A stretch of 64,000 bases of DNA from an uncultured Bacteroidota bacterium (GTDB taxonomy: Bacteria; Bacteroidota; Bacteroidia; Chitinophagales; Chitinophagaceae): assembly GCA_903929425.1 (NCBI GenBank), contig CAIYUO010000105.1, positions 20,492 through 84,491 of the forward strand, given 5' to 3'. Under the pieces are notes generated by a model. It was not told where the DNA came from. It worked only from the letters and a program-made list of their open reading frames with translations, and did no database searches. This document shows, in pieces, positions 55,829 to 63,655 of this stretch; positions within the stretch are counted from its first letter, which is position 1; every line of letters begins with the position of its first letter. Both the position numbers and the translations under genes were made by a program.

Positions 55829-56332
55829 TTAAAAGACAATACCCTCTTCTGCAAATTGCTTAGAGAAATCTCCAAAAGTTCCTTCTTGTACAATTTTACC
55901 ATCTTTATTGAACCAGTCAAAAACTACAAAAGTAATCACTAATTCTTTACCTGTTTTTTTAGAAGTACCTGTCCATGTCCACCATGATTGTACAACTTTA
56001 TCATTACCTTGATCATAAGCCAAGTAGTCAGGATATCCAAACCTCTTTACTTTAATATCATTAAAAAATTTATGATCTGTATTTAACATTGATAGGTTTT
56101 CCTTTTTACTGATTCTTTTTTTAATATCCATACCTGAAATCCAAAATTTAGCAGTGTCAGCGTAACATGAACTCCACAAATCAACATTTTGAGTAACGTA
56201 CCCTTTTACAGTATTATTAACAACTTCGATGTTTGGGTGGTTAACGTAAATGGTACCATTCTTTTTTTCAGTTTGAGCAAATGATAGCATTACAATTAAT
56301 GATAACGCAATCGTAGAAAGTGTTTTTTTCAT
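55829..56332 (-). CDS. Exported NTF2-like (SnoaL-type) protein
   Basis: 167 residues with a signal peptide (about 1-19, ending MLSFAQ). The mature part has the NTF2-like pattern of a small cone-shaped fold: TVKGYVTQNVDLWSSCYADTAKFW (first part given as TVKGYVTQNVDLWSSCYAD), then SWWTWTGTSKKTGKELVITF and VFDWFNKDGKIVQEGTFGDF. Many such proteins bind small ligands; no enzyme activity can be assigned. Convergent with the small frame upstream of it. Confidence 0.75.
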   Translation of the reverse strand: MKKTLSTIALSLIVMLSFAQTEKKNGTIYVNHPNIEVVNNTVKGYVTQNVDLWSSCYADTAKFWISGMDIKKRISKKENLSMLNTDHKFFNDIKVKRFGYPDYLAYDQGNDKVVQSWWTWTGTSKKTGKELVITFVVFDWFNKDGKIVQEGTFGDFSKQFAEEGIVF

Positions 56333-56431
56333 AATGAGTGTTTTGGTTAAACTAAATATATGATAAAAAATAGATTATTTATATATAAATGAACACATAT
56401 GTATTATTTTAAGGTTACGAATTATAATTTG

Positions 56432-56503
56432 TGGCCTCGCCCAGGATCGAACTGGGATTTAAAACTTCGGAAATTCTTGTACTAACCATTGTACGACAAG
56501 GCC
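56432..56503 (-). tRNA. tRNA-Arg (anticodon CCG)
   Basis: 72 bases read on the minus strand. Acceptor stem GGCCTTG with CGAGGCC (one G-U), D arm GTAC/GTAC with loop AATGGTTA, anticodon stem AGAAT/GTTTT with loop TTCCGAA (anticodon CCG at positions 34-36), T arm CCCAG-TTCGATC-CTGGG, discriminator A. CCA is not encoded. The anticodon reads CGG, an arginine codon. It lies 36 bp downstream of crtY on the same strand, so it may be read from the same transcript. Confidence 0.92.
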
Positions 56504-56505
56504 AT

Positions 56506-56530
56506 AAAACAAATTTATAAAAATTGTTTT
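56506..56530 (-). terminator. Weak hairpin between crtY and tRNA-Arg
   Basis: AAAACAAATT and AATTGTTTT (56522-56530) form a bulged A/T stem in the 36-bp spacer. It could attenuate the crt transcript before the tRNA, but the stem is weak and lacks a T tail after it on the minus strand. Confidence 0.3.
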
Positions 56531-56539
56531 AAAATAAAG

Positions 56540-57730
56540 TTAAGATCGCCGTAAAAGTACCCTGATGGCTGCAGGTAAAAAAATATGTGTAGGTAAGGAT
56601 CTCATAATTTTTATGTCTTCCACAATGTTAGATGTATTTGATAAAAATTTGAAAATAGTTTCAGCGCTATTTTTTTCAAAAATACGTTTGAAAATTTCAC
56701 TACCCTCCATTAATTTATGATCAAGTATATAAAGTAATACAGCATCATAAAAAGAGTGTCTTGTATTATGAACTTGCGTGTCAATGGTAACCCCTTTTTC
56801 TAATTGACTGACTATTTGTTTTACCTGCTTTTGTATAAACTGAAATGCATATCCAGTGCTAGCTTTTACCGCATTACCTAAAGTTCCTATGACATAAATA
56901 TTACCCTCATTTTTTGCAAAACTTTGCGAAGTCATTGGAATCGCACCTATTTCTTCATGTAAAATTTGGTAATTTTTATTTGGGAAATTTATTTTTAAAT
57001 AAGACTTGATTTCAGTCTCATATTGCGATGCACTTAAAATATCTTTAGAAAATAAAGTATATTCCACCAATGCTTTTCGATGAGTTAATGGGAGCTGATA
57101 CATAAATGCCGTAGCTTGATGCTGATTCACATTAAAATCCATTAACCTTGCTTCCATTTCATTGAAAACAGGTTCATCAAACTGAATTAACCAACCTTTA
57201 AAATGTTGCCATAAAAAAGGGTTACTTAAATTAGATTGACTAATCGTAAATAATTTCTCTTGTTGTAATATGCTTGAAAATACTTTTTTCCCATAGGCGT
57301 TACCTCCATCCCATTCAACGACTACTTGATTATCTTGATTATCTACCAAATGAATAGATGACTCCACCCAATGTACATTTTCAAATCCCTTTGCGTATGA
57401 GATTACATAGTTATAAAAATCCTCTCCTTGTATCATTTTATATACAAAAGGATCTGTTGCAAGTATCGTAGAAAAAGATTCCTTGTGTATGGAAATTTGT
57501 TCCCATTGTTTACAGACTAAATTTTCAAAAACACCTTGTCCTTCTTCCCAAAAGCACCAAGTTCGATCATTTGATTTTTCAAAAGACTTGTCAACAACTA
57601 ATATTGTTTGGCTACTTAAACTAGGTGAATTTAAAATTGCATATAATAATGATAACCCAGCACATCCTGCACCAGCTATGATAATATCGTAAACAGTTTG
57701 TTGATTGGCATTTTCCAAATTAACCTGCAT
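56540..57730 (-). CDS. crtY: Lycopene beta-cyclase CrtY
   Basis: 396 residues. FAD-binding fold with N-terminal GAGCAGLSLLYAIL (about 19-32), NDRTWCFWE (about 53-61, the family's conserved DRTWCFW), QLPLTHRKALVEYTLFS and EEIGAIPMTSQSF followed by the glycine pattern IGTLGNAVKASTGYAF. CrtY-type cyclases turn lycopene into beta-carotene. It is last in the sigma-crtI-crtB-crtZ-crtY operon, 17 bp after crtZ. With crtZ the product should be zeaxanthin. Confidence 0.92.
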   Translation of the reverse strand: MQVNLENANQQTVYDIIIAGAGCAGLSLLYAILNSPSLSSQTILVVDKSFEKSNDRTWCFWEEGQGVFENLVCKQWEQISIHKESFSTILATDPFVYKMIQGEDFYNYVISYAKGFENVHWVESSIHLVDNQDNQVVVEWDGGNAYGKKVFSSILQQEKLFTISQSNLSNPFLWQHFKGWLIQFDEPVFNEMEARLMDFNVNQHQATAFMYQLPLTHRKALVEYTLFSKDILSASQYETEIKSYLKINFPNKNYQILHEEIGAIPMTSQSFAKNEGNIYVIGTLGNAVKASTGYAFQFIQKQVKQIVSQLEKGVTIDTQVHNTRHSFYDAVLLYILDHKLMEGSEIFKRIFEKNSAETIFKFLSNTSNIVEDIKIMRSLPTHIFLPAAIRVLLRRS

Positions 57731-57747
57731 TTTAATTAGCTATTAAA

Positions 57748-58218
57748 TTATCCTTTAGCTTGAATGCGTTCGTCTTGTCTTACCTTATCCCAGTATTTTT
57801 TCCCAACTATTAACATTCCATAACTTTCACCATCCTCTTTTCCAATATGTTTATGATGCATTTTATGCGCCCATCTAATGGCCTTAATATACCTACTATT
57901 TGATTTAGTAAACCATTTAATTCGTTGGTGTATAATTACTTCATGCACTATAAAATAGGCAAAGCCATACATAGCAACACCCGTTCCAATACCAGCAATC
58001 CAAATAGGCCCAACAAAATTTCCATAAAATATACAAGCCATACTCGGGATGGCAAAAATCAAAAAGAATGCATCATTTTTTTCAAAAAAATGACCTGTTG
58101 GTTGATGATGATCCTCATGCAAATACCACAAAAACCCATGCATTACAAAACGGTGCGTTAACCAGGTAATACCTTCCATAACTGCGAAAGTCAACAATGT
58201 CACAAAAATAAAATTCAT
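57748..58218 (-). CDS. crtZ: Beta-carotene hydroxylase CrtZ
   Basis: 156 residues from the ATG at 58218 (MNFIFVTLLTF); an in-frame TTG at 58227 is less likely. The four histidine boxes of the fatty-acid-hydroxylase superfamily are intact: HRFVMH (about 22-27), HEDHH (about 34-38), HEVIIHQR and HKMHHKH. It hydroxylates the beta-ionone rings of beta-carotene at C3 to give zeaxanthin. Membrane-embedded with three to four helices. Confidence 0.95.
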   Translation of the reverse strand: MNFIFVTLLTFAVMEGITWLTHRFVMHGFLWYLHEDHHQPTGHFFEKNDAFFLIFAIPSMACIFYGNFVGPIWIAGIGTGVAMYGFAYFIVHEVIIHQRIKWFTKSNSRYIKAIRWAHKMHHKHIGKEDGESYGMLIVGKKYWDKVRQDERIQAKG

Positions 58219-58245
58219 AATAATCAATTTTAGAATGTAAAGTTA

Positions 58246-59088
58246 CTACAACAAATTTAACTGGCTACGAATTTTAGCTTTAGCAAATATGAAAAGTTTG
58301 CCATAGTCTGGAATTCTAATGCGTGTTTGTAAAATCGAATGATGTTGCGTTTTTTTAATTTTTTTAAATAACGAATAATAATACTTAAAAGCGGTATAAA
58401 CTCCAAACCTTGCTTTAATAGGTAATTGTTTAATGCCTACAAGCGCTTCCTCAAAGTCCTTTTGTATGTCAGCTTCGATTAATTGTTTATCTTCCTTGGT
58501 GAAGTTTTTAAAATCACAGTTGGGAAAATACACTCTTTCTAAGCCCTCATAATCAGCTTTAATGTCTCTTAAGAAATTTACTTTCTGAAAGGCTGCCCCA
58601 AGGCTTTGCGCAGATGGTTTTAATTTCTCATACATAACAATATCACCATCACAAAAAATATAAAGACACATTAACCCTACTACTTCAGCACTTCCATATA
58701 TATAAGTTTGATAGGCATCCTGGGTATACTCCTGTTGACTTAAATCCATTTCCATACTTCTTAAAAAAGCAATTAATAAATTTTTATCAATGTTATATTT
58801 ATTAAATGTGATTTGTAATCGATGTAAAATAGGGTTTAAACTAATCCCATCCGATAATGCTAAAAAAGTATCTTCTGTAAATTTTTTAAGCAATGTTGGT
58901 TTATCAAATTCATGAAAAGTATCAACAATTTCGTCAGCAAAACGAACAAAACCATATATATCATAAATGGGTTGACGTAAATCAACATGTAATAATTTAA
59001 TAGCCGAAGAAAAACTTGAGCTATATCGCAAAGTAGTGTACTTACTAGTTTGTGCAGTTACTTCATTATATAATTGATACGACGACAT
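58246..59088 (-). CDS. crtB: Phytoene synthase CrtB
   Basis: 280 residues. Condenses two geranylgeranyl diphosphate molecules to phytoene. The two Asp-rich Mg sites are seen: RFADEIVDTFHEFD (about 47-60) and FLRDIKADYEGLERVYFP (about 173-190), with YGSAEVVGLMCLYIF between them. The ATG directly follows the crtI stop (no gap), so translation is probably coupled. Confidence 0.95.
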   Translation of the reverse strand: MSSYQLYNEVTAQTSKYTTLRYSSSFSSAIKLLHVDLRQPIYDIYGFVRFADEIVDTFHEFDKPTLLKKFTEDTFLALSDGISLNPILHRLQITFNKYNIDKNLLIAFLRSMEMDLSQQEYTQDAYQTYIYGSAEVVGLMCLYIFCDGDIVMYEKLKPSAQSLGAAFQKVNFLRDIKADYEGLERVYFPNCDFKNFTKEDKQLIEADIQKDFEEALVGIKQLPIKARFGVYTAFKYYYSLFKKIKKTQHHSILQTRIRIPDYGKLFIFAKAKIRSQLNLL

Positions 59089-60612
59089 TTAATTGTTTTT
59101 AAAATCATTGTTAATTAACCTGGCCACCACTTCCCCACTTATTAAACTTGGCGGAACGCCTGGACCAGGTACCGTTAATTGACCAGTGTAATATAAGTTT
59201 TTTACCTTTTTACTTTTACAAGATGGCTTTAAAATTGCTGTTTGAAATAAAGTATTTGCCAATCCGTAAGCATTTCCTTTAAATGAATGATATTCAGATT
59301 TAAAATCAGCAACAGCAAAGGAGCGTTTATAAACAATCGCATCCGTTATTGATTGACCCCACTTTTGCTCTAATCTTTTTATTATTTGTTGAAAATATTT
59401 TTCTCGAATTTCTTCCGTATCTCCCTCCAAACCTGCGGCAACTGGAATTAACAGAAACAAATTTTCCATTCCCTCAGGCGCTACGGTAGCATCAGACACT
59501 GATGGCACACTTGCATAAAACAAAGGATTACTAGGCCAAGCAGGGTTGGTATATATTTCTTTACCATGTACACCAAAATCCGTGTCAAAAAATAACGAGT
59601 GATGCGTTACACCATGCAATTTTTTATTAAGCCCAACATAATATAATAAGGAACTTGGCGCAAGGAGCCTACTATCCCAATAAGAAGCAGAATAAGACTG
59701 ATATTTTGGATCTAACAATTCAGTTTCTATATGATGATAATCACCAGCTCCAACGACTACATCAAATTCATGATTACTTTTTTCATTGGTCATTTTATTA
59801 GTTGAACTAGCATTTACTGCAATACCATTTTGTACTTGTATCGCAGTTACCTGTTCGCCAAATTTAAATTTAACGCCTTGTTCCAAAGCTACTTTATACA
59901 TAGCTTTAACAATACTATACATTCCATATTCAGGGTACCAGGTGCCTCCTTTTATATCTGCATAGTTCATTAAACTATATAAAGCTGGTGTTTTTTCAGG
60001 CAATGCTCCTAAAAATAAAACTGGAAATTCCATGAGCATTTGAATATGCGGATGTTTAAAAAAACGTGCAATATGTTTTTTCATAGATTGGAAAATATCC
60101 AATTTGAAAACACCTTTTATCACATCCCAGTCAAGAAATTCCATAAGTGATTGGCCAGGTTGATGCACTAGCTTGCCCACTCCAACTTCATACTTATACT
60201 TAGCCTCTTCCATGAATTGATCTAAGGCTTTACCAGCGCCAGGTTCCACAGACTCTAATAATTTTTGTAGTGCTTGGTAATTGGAGGGCATATCCCAAGT
60301 GTTCGTATCAAAATAAACACGATAAGAAGGATCCAGCCTTTTTAATGCATAGAAATCGGATACTTTCTTACCAAAATTTGAAAAATACTTTTCAAAAACA
60401 TCAGGCATCCAATACCAACTTGGCCCCATATCAAACACAAAACCTTGTGCTTCAAATTTCCTTGCTCTTCCTCCAGGTAAATCATGCTTTTCTAAAACAG
60501 TAACATCCCAACCCTTATTTGCTAAAAAAGTAGCTGCTGATAGACCAGCGAATCCTGCACCAATTACTAAAGCTTTTTTGGGGGCAACTATATTTGTATT
60601 AATATCTTTCAA
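59089..60612 (-). CDS. crtI: Phytoene desaturase CrtI, TTG start
   Basis: 507 residues. FAD fingerprint VIGAGFAGLSAATFLANKGW (about 16-35), GRARKFEAQGFVFDMGPSWYWMPD (shown by FVFDMGPSWYW), and the C-terminal CrtI signature YYTGQLTVPGPGVPPSLISG (about 473-492). It desaturates phytoene stepwise, probably to lycopene. The start is TTG at 60612: an in-frame TGA lies 12 bases upstream and the next Met falls after the FAD motif. The start overlaps the sigma gene by 14 bases, so translation is likely coupled to it. Confidence 0.95.
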   Translation of the reverse strand: MKDINTNIVAPKKALVIGAGFAGLSAATFLANKGWDVTVLEKHDLPGGRARKFEAQGFVFDMGPSWYWMPDVFEKYFSNFGKKVSDFYALKRLDPSYRVYFDTNTWDMPSNYQALQKLLESVEPGAGKALDQFMEEAKYKYEVGVGKLVHQPGQSLMEFLDWDVIKGVFKLDIFQSMKKHIARFFKHPHIQMLMEFPVLFLGALPEKTPALYSLMNYADIKGGTWYPEYGMYSIVKAMYKVALEQGVKFKFGEQVTAIQVQNGIAVNASSTNKMTNEKSNHEFDVVVGAGDYHHIETELLDPKYQSYSASYWDSRLLAPSSLLYYVGLNKKLHGVTHHSLFFDTDFGVHGKEIYTNPAWPSNPLFYASVPSVSDATVAPEGMENLFLLIPVAAGLEGDTEEIREKYFQQIIKRLEQKWGQSITDAIVYKRSFAVADFKSEYHSFKGNAYGLANTLFQTAILKPSCKSKKVKNLYYTGQLTVPGPGVPPSLISGEVVARLINNDFKNN

Positions 60613-61099
60613 TTTTTTGTTTCAATATTTTTCTTGCAAAGTGAATTCGACTTTTTATGGTACCCAATGGCTCACCTAGCTCATCTGCAATTTCATTGTA
60701 TTTATATCCCTCAAAATACAAATTAAATGGGATTCTAAATAATTCAGGTAAATCAAAAATCATTTGATTCACTTCACGCATATTCAAATTAGTAATACCT
60801 TGATTTAACACTTTAGTATGTGTTTGATCAATAATAAAATCGTTTGGTGTACTATCATTAATAACTGATTGCTTTGAGCGTTTGCGATAATCATTGATAA
60901 AAATATTACGCATAATTGTATACAACCAGGCCTTAATATTGGTTCCTACATTGTATTTGTCTTTATTGGAAAAAGCACGAAACAAAGTTTCCTGAAATAA
61001 ATCCTTAGCCGATTCGTGGTCTTTTGTTAGATTAATCGCAAAGGGTCTTAGAAATTCGGCGTTTTCGGTTAGAAGTAAACTAAATTCTGCGTTTGACAT
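60599..61099 (-). CDS. ECF-type RNA polymerase sigma factor heading the crt operon
   Basis: 166 residues, sigma-70 group IV. Region 2 (about 10-75) has KDLFQETLFRAFSNKDKY and WLYTIMRNIFINDYRKRSK; region 4 (about 110-162) has IFDLPELFRIPFNLYFEGYK and IADELGEPLGTIKSRIHFAR, the helix-turn-helix for the -35 type element. No anti-sigma gene is adjacent. It probably directs transcription of the crt genes or its own operon, as in other bacteria with light-controlled carotenogenesis; that is inference. It is preceded by two 38-bp inverted repeats. Confidence 0.93.
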   Translation of the reverse strand: MSNAEFSLLLTENAEFLRPFAINLTKDHESAKDLFQETLFRAFSNKDKYNVGTNIKAWLYTIMRNIFINDYRKRSKQSVINDSTPNDFIIDQTHTKVLNQGITNLNMREVNQMIFDLPELFRIPFNLYFEGYKYNEIADELGEPLGTIKSRIHFARKILKQKIERY

Positions 61100-61102
61100 A
61101 TT

Positions 61103-61140
61103 ATTTTGTTTAACTATTATTTAATAATGCTAAACAAAAT
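61103..61140. promoter_or_regulatory. Inverted repeat A, presumed operator of the sigma/crt operon
   Basis: ATTTTGTTTA (61103-61112), 18-base spacer, TAAACAAAAT (61131-61140). The spacer holds its own palindrome ATTATTTAATAAT (61116-61128). On the minus strand the right arm overlaps a -7-like TAATTTTG (61142-61135) that fits the Bacteroidota consensus and would start transcription near 61128, 29 bases before the sigma ATG. No -33 TTTG is seen at the usual distance. Arms and spacing are the same as in repeat B. Confidence 0.65.
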
Positions 61141-61153
61141 TAGGGGTATTAAT

Positions 61154-61199
61154 GCATATTTTGTTTAATTATTTAAAAAAAATATTAAACAAAATATGC
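61154..61199. promoter_or_regulatory. Inverted repeat B, presumed operator of the sigma/crt operon
   Basis: Perfect 16-base inverted repeat GCATATTTTGTTTAAT (61154-61169) and ATTAAACAAAATATGC (61184-61199), spacer 14 bases. Its core ATTTTGTTTA-N18-TAAACAAAAT (61158-61195) has exactly the geometry of repeat A, displaced by 55 bp. It covers the expected -33 region of the crt promoter. The MerR/B12 regulator encoded 70 bp upstream is the most obvious ligand. Confidence 0.7.
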
Positions 61200-61267
61200 G
61201 ATTTATGTTAATACATTGATTTTCTGCTAGTTGAACAAAAAAATGGGATAAAAACCAGGTTTGTCAT

Positions 61268-62146
61268 TTACAAACTAGTCAATACAGACATTGTTTCAGA
61301 TAGAGACTTCATAATTCTGATATGCCCAGCAACTGGTTGCTTGTATTCTTGAACCATTAATCCAGTGAGAATAATAGGAATATTATGATTGATTTGCTCC
61401 AATTGTTCCATGAACTTATTCAATTTGAACCCTTTGATTGGTGCAGTTATATGTGAATATAAATAGTCTACTTTTTTTAACTCTGTCAAATATTTTAAGT
61501 CAACTATTGGAACATTCGTTCCTAAATAATCAACATTATGCCCTTTTTGTTTCAATAAAAAATGAACAAATAATAGCCCAATTTCATGATATTCTCCTTC
61601 AGGCATAAATAGTACAATCAACTTTGCTGACTGATAAATTTTGGGTAATTTTTCAATTCCTAAAATTATTTTTTGTCTTATTATATTTGATGCCAAATGT
61701 TCCTGTGCAGGATTAATATGATTGGTAATCCATAGCACGCCTACTCTTTCAAGGAATGAGAAAATAATTTCAGTAATTGTTTTTTCAATCCCCTTACTAA
61801 TAATATAGGTATCTAGTTGTCTTTCAAAGGAAACCATATTCAAGGAAACCATATCCTTAATTAAGGCATTCACTACTCTTTCCTTTTCAGCATCCATTTG
61901 ATTTAAACCAAATATTTTTTCCTCCATCTCATCATTATTCATTTTGTCAATGTGAGATATTTTGTACCCATATTTATTAAGGAGGGAAACGTTTAAGATT
62001 ACCTTTAATTCATCGGCTGAATAGGATCTTATGTTTGTTTCTGTACGTTGAGGTTGTAAGAAATGATATCGTTGTTCCCAAATACGAATAGTATGGGCTT
62101 TGATACCAGATATATGTTCTAAATCCTTAATTGTATAAGATGACAT
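61268..62146 (-). CDS. MerR-family regulator with cobalamin-binding domain (CarH-like photoreceptor)
   Basis: 292 residues. N-terminal MerR helix-turn-helix (about 4-70: YTIKDLEHISGIKAHTIRIW, EQRYHFLQPQRT). A helical bundle (about 90-165) holds W139-x9-E149-H150, the Wx9EH signature of AdoCbl-dependent CarH. The C-terminal Rossmann-like B12-binding domain (about 172-290) has E185-x-H187-x-x-G190, where the His is the lower axial ligand, then YLGTNVP and ILTGLM. CarH represses carotenoid genes in the dark with AdoCbl bound and is released by light. It precedes the ECF/crt operon and the two inverted repeats. The light response here is inference. Confidence 0.9.
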   Translation of the reverse strand: MSSYTIKDLEHISGIKAHTIRIWEQRYHFLQPQRTETNIRSYSADELKVILNVSLLNKYGYKISHIDKMNNDEMEEKIFGLNQMDAEKERVVNALIKDMVSLNMVSFERQLDTYIISKGIEKTITEIIFSFLERVGVLWITNHINPAQEHLASNIIRQKIILGIEKLPKIYQSAKLIVLFMPEGEYHEIGLLFVHFLLKQKGHNVDYLGTNVPIVDLKYLTELKKVDYLYSHITAPIKGFKLNKFMEQLEQINHNIPIILTGLMVQEYKQPVAGHIRIMKSLSETMSVLTSL

Positions 62147-62186
62147 ACCCTAAGAACAATACAAATACAGAAAAGTTCAGTGAAAA

Positions 62187-63047
62187 TTATTTTTTTAAGC
62201 CTTTTAAGTAGTCTCCATACCCACTTTTAGCATATTTGTCGGCTAAAACTAGCAATTGTGCCTTATCAATGAAGCCCATACGGTAGGCAACTTCTTCAAT
62301 ACATCCTATCTTTTGACTTTGTCTTTTCTCAATAACACGGACAAACTCGCATGCATCTGCCAATGATTCAAAGGTACCAGTATCTAGCCATGCAGTACCG
62401 CGATTCATGATACCAACTTGTAATTGTTTGCGCTCTAAATATACTTTGTTTACATCGGTGATTTCGTATTCGCCTCTAGGTGAAGCTGGTATGTTTTTGG
62501 CAATTTCTACCACAGTATTATCGTAAAAATATAGTCCAGGTACTGCGTAATTTGATTTAGGCGCTTTAGGCTTTTCTTCTAATGATAAAGCATTGTTGTT
62601 TTCATCAAATTCCACCACACCATATCTTTCAGGGTCATTAACCTCATAAGCAAACACCGCTGCGCCATCTACATCATTAAAGGATTGTACCAACTTACTA
62701 AAGCCTGCACCATAAAAAATATTGTCTCCTAATACCAAGGCTACTTTATCCTTACCAACAAAATCAGCCCCAATCACAAATGCTTGTGCGAGGCCATTAG
62801 GCACTGCTTGAACTGCATAACTGAATTGACATCCAATTTCAGCACCATCTCCTAATAATCTTTTAAACTGATCATTGTCCTCAGGTGTCGTGATGATTAA
62901 AACTTCCTTTATGCCTGCTAACATCAAAACAGACAAAGGATAATAAATCATAGGTTTATCATAAATAGGCATTAACTGCTTGCTGATTCCTTTGGTAATT
63001 GGATACAATCTTGTACCTGATCCGCCTGCTAATATGATCCCCTTCAT
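62187..63047 (-). CDS. rfbA: Glucose-1-phosphate thymidylyltransferase
   Basis: 286 residues. Signature [20 protein letters not shown] (about 8-27), [11 protein letters not shown] and [11 protein letters not shown] are the catalytic and nucleotide-binding motifs. It makes dTDP-glucose from dTTP and glucose-1-phosphate for O-antigen/exopolysaccharide sugars. Third in the order rfbB-rfbC-rfbA and 19 bp after rfbC; merR follows 40 bp later on the same strand. Confidence 0.97.
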   Translation of the reverse strand: MKGIILAGGSGTRLYPITKGISKQLMPIYDKPMIYYPLSVLMLAGIKEVLIITTPEDNDQFKRLLGDGAEIGCQFSYAVQAVPNGLAQAFVIGADFVGKDKVALVLGDNIFYGAGFSKLVQSFNDVDGAAVFAYEVNDPERYGVVEFDENNNALSLEEKPKAPKSNYAVPGLYFYDNTVVEIAKNIPASPRGEYEITDVNKVYLERKQLQVGIMNRGTAWLDTGTFESLADACEFVRVIEKRQSQKIGCIEEVAYRMGFIDKAQLLVLADKYAKSGYGDYLKGLKK

Positions 63048-63065
63048 TTTAATAATTTTTATTTT

Positions 63066-63617
63066 TTATAAACTCGCGGCGTACTGCGCGAAGCTTCCTA
63101 ATACTTTGTCTTTGTCTGATAATATTAATTCATTGTCAGCTAACCTCCAATCAATATTTAAATCGGTGTCGTTATACATAATGCCCACTTCATTGCCTGG
63201 TTCATAAAACTTATCAACCTTATAAAAGAAGGTTGCTGATTCACTTAATACTACAAAACCATGCGCAAATCCTGCAGGCACAAAAAATTGTTTGTGATTG
63301 TCAGCAATTAATTCAATGGTGAAATGCTGACCAAAACTAGGCGAACCTTTTCTTAAATCAACTGCCACATCCAAAACAGAACCTGCCAAAACCCTTACCA
63401 ATTTTGCTTGCGCTGACGAACCCCTTTGCATGTGCAAACCTCTTAGTACACCTTTTGATGACCTTGACTGATTGTCTTGCACAAACTCAATGTCTAAACC
63501 CGATGCTGCTTTAAAGTCTCTTTGATTAAAGGTTTCTATAAAATACCCTCTTGCATCACCATGCACTTTTTCGTGAATAATAAAACAATCTTTAAGGGGG
63601 GTGTGCTCAATTCTCAT
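63066..63617 (-). CDS. rfbC: dTDP-4-dehydrorhamnose 3,5-epimerase
   Basis: 183 residues, cupin fold. QDNQSRSSKGVLRGLHMQRG (about 47-66, catalytic His in RGLH), VRVLAGSVLDVAVDLRKGS and FVPAGFAHGFVVLSESA are the family motifs. It epimerises dTDP-4-keto-6-deoxyglucose for dTDP-rhamnose. 38 bp after the rfbB stop. Confidence 0.96.
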   Translation of the reverse strand: MRIEHTPLKDCFIIHEKVHGDARGYFIETFNQRDFKAASGLDIEFVQDNQSRSSKGVLRGLHMQRGSSAQAKLVRVLAGSVLDVAVDLRKGSPSFGQHFTIELIADNHKQFFVPAGFAHGFVVLSESATFFYKVDKFYEPGNEVGIMYNDTDLNIDWRLADNELILSDKDKVLGSFAQYAASL

Positions 63618-63655
63618 GCTCGTTCAATAAATATTAAATGTGTTTATTATTATGC

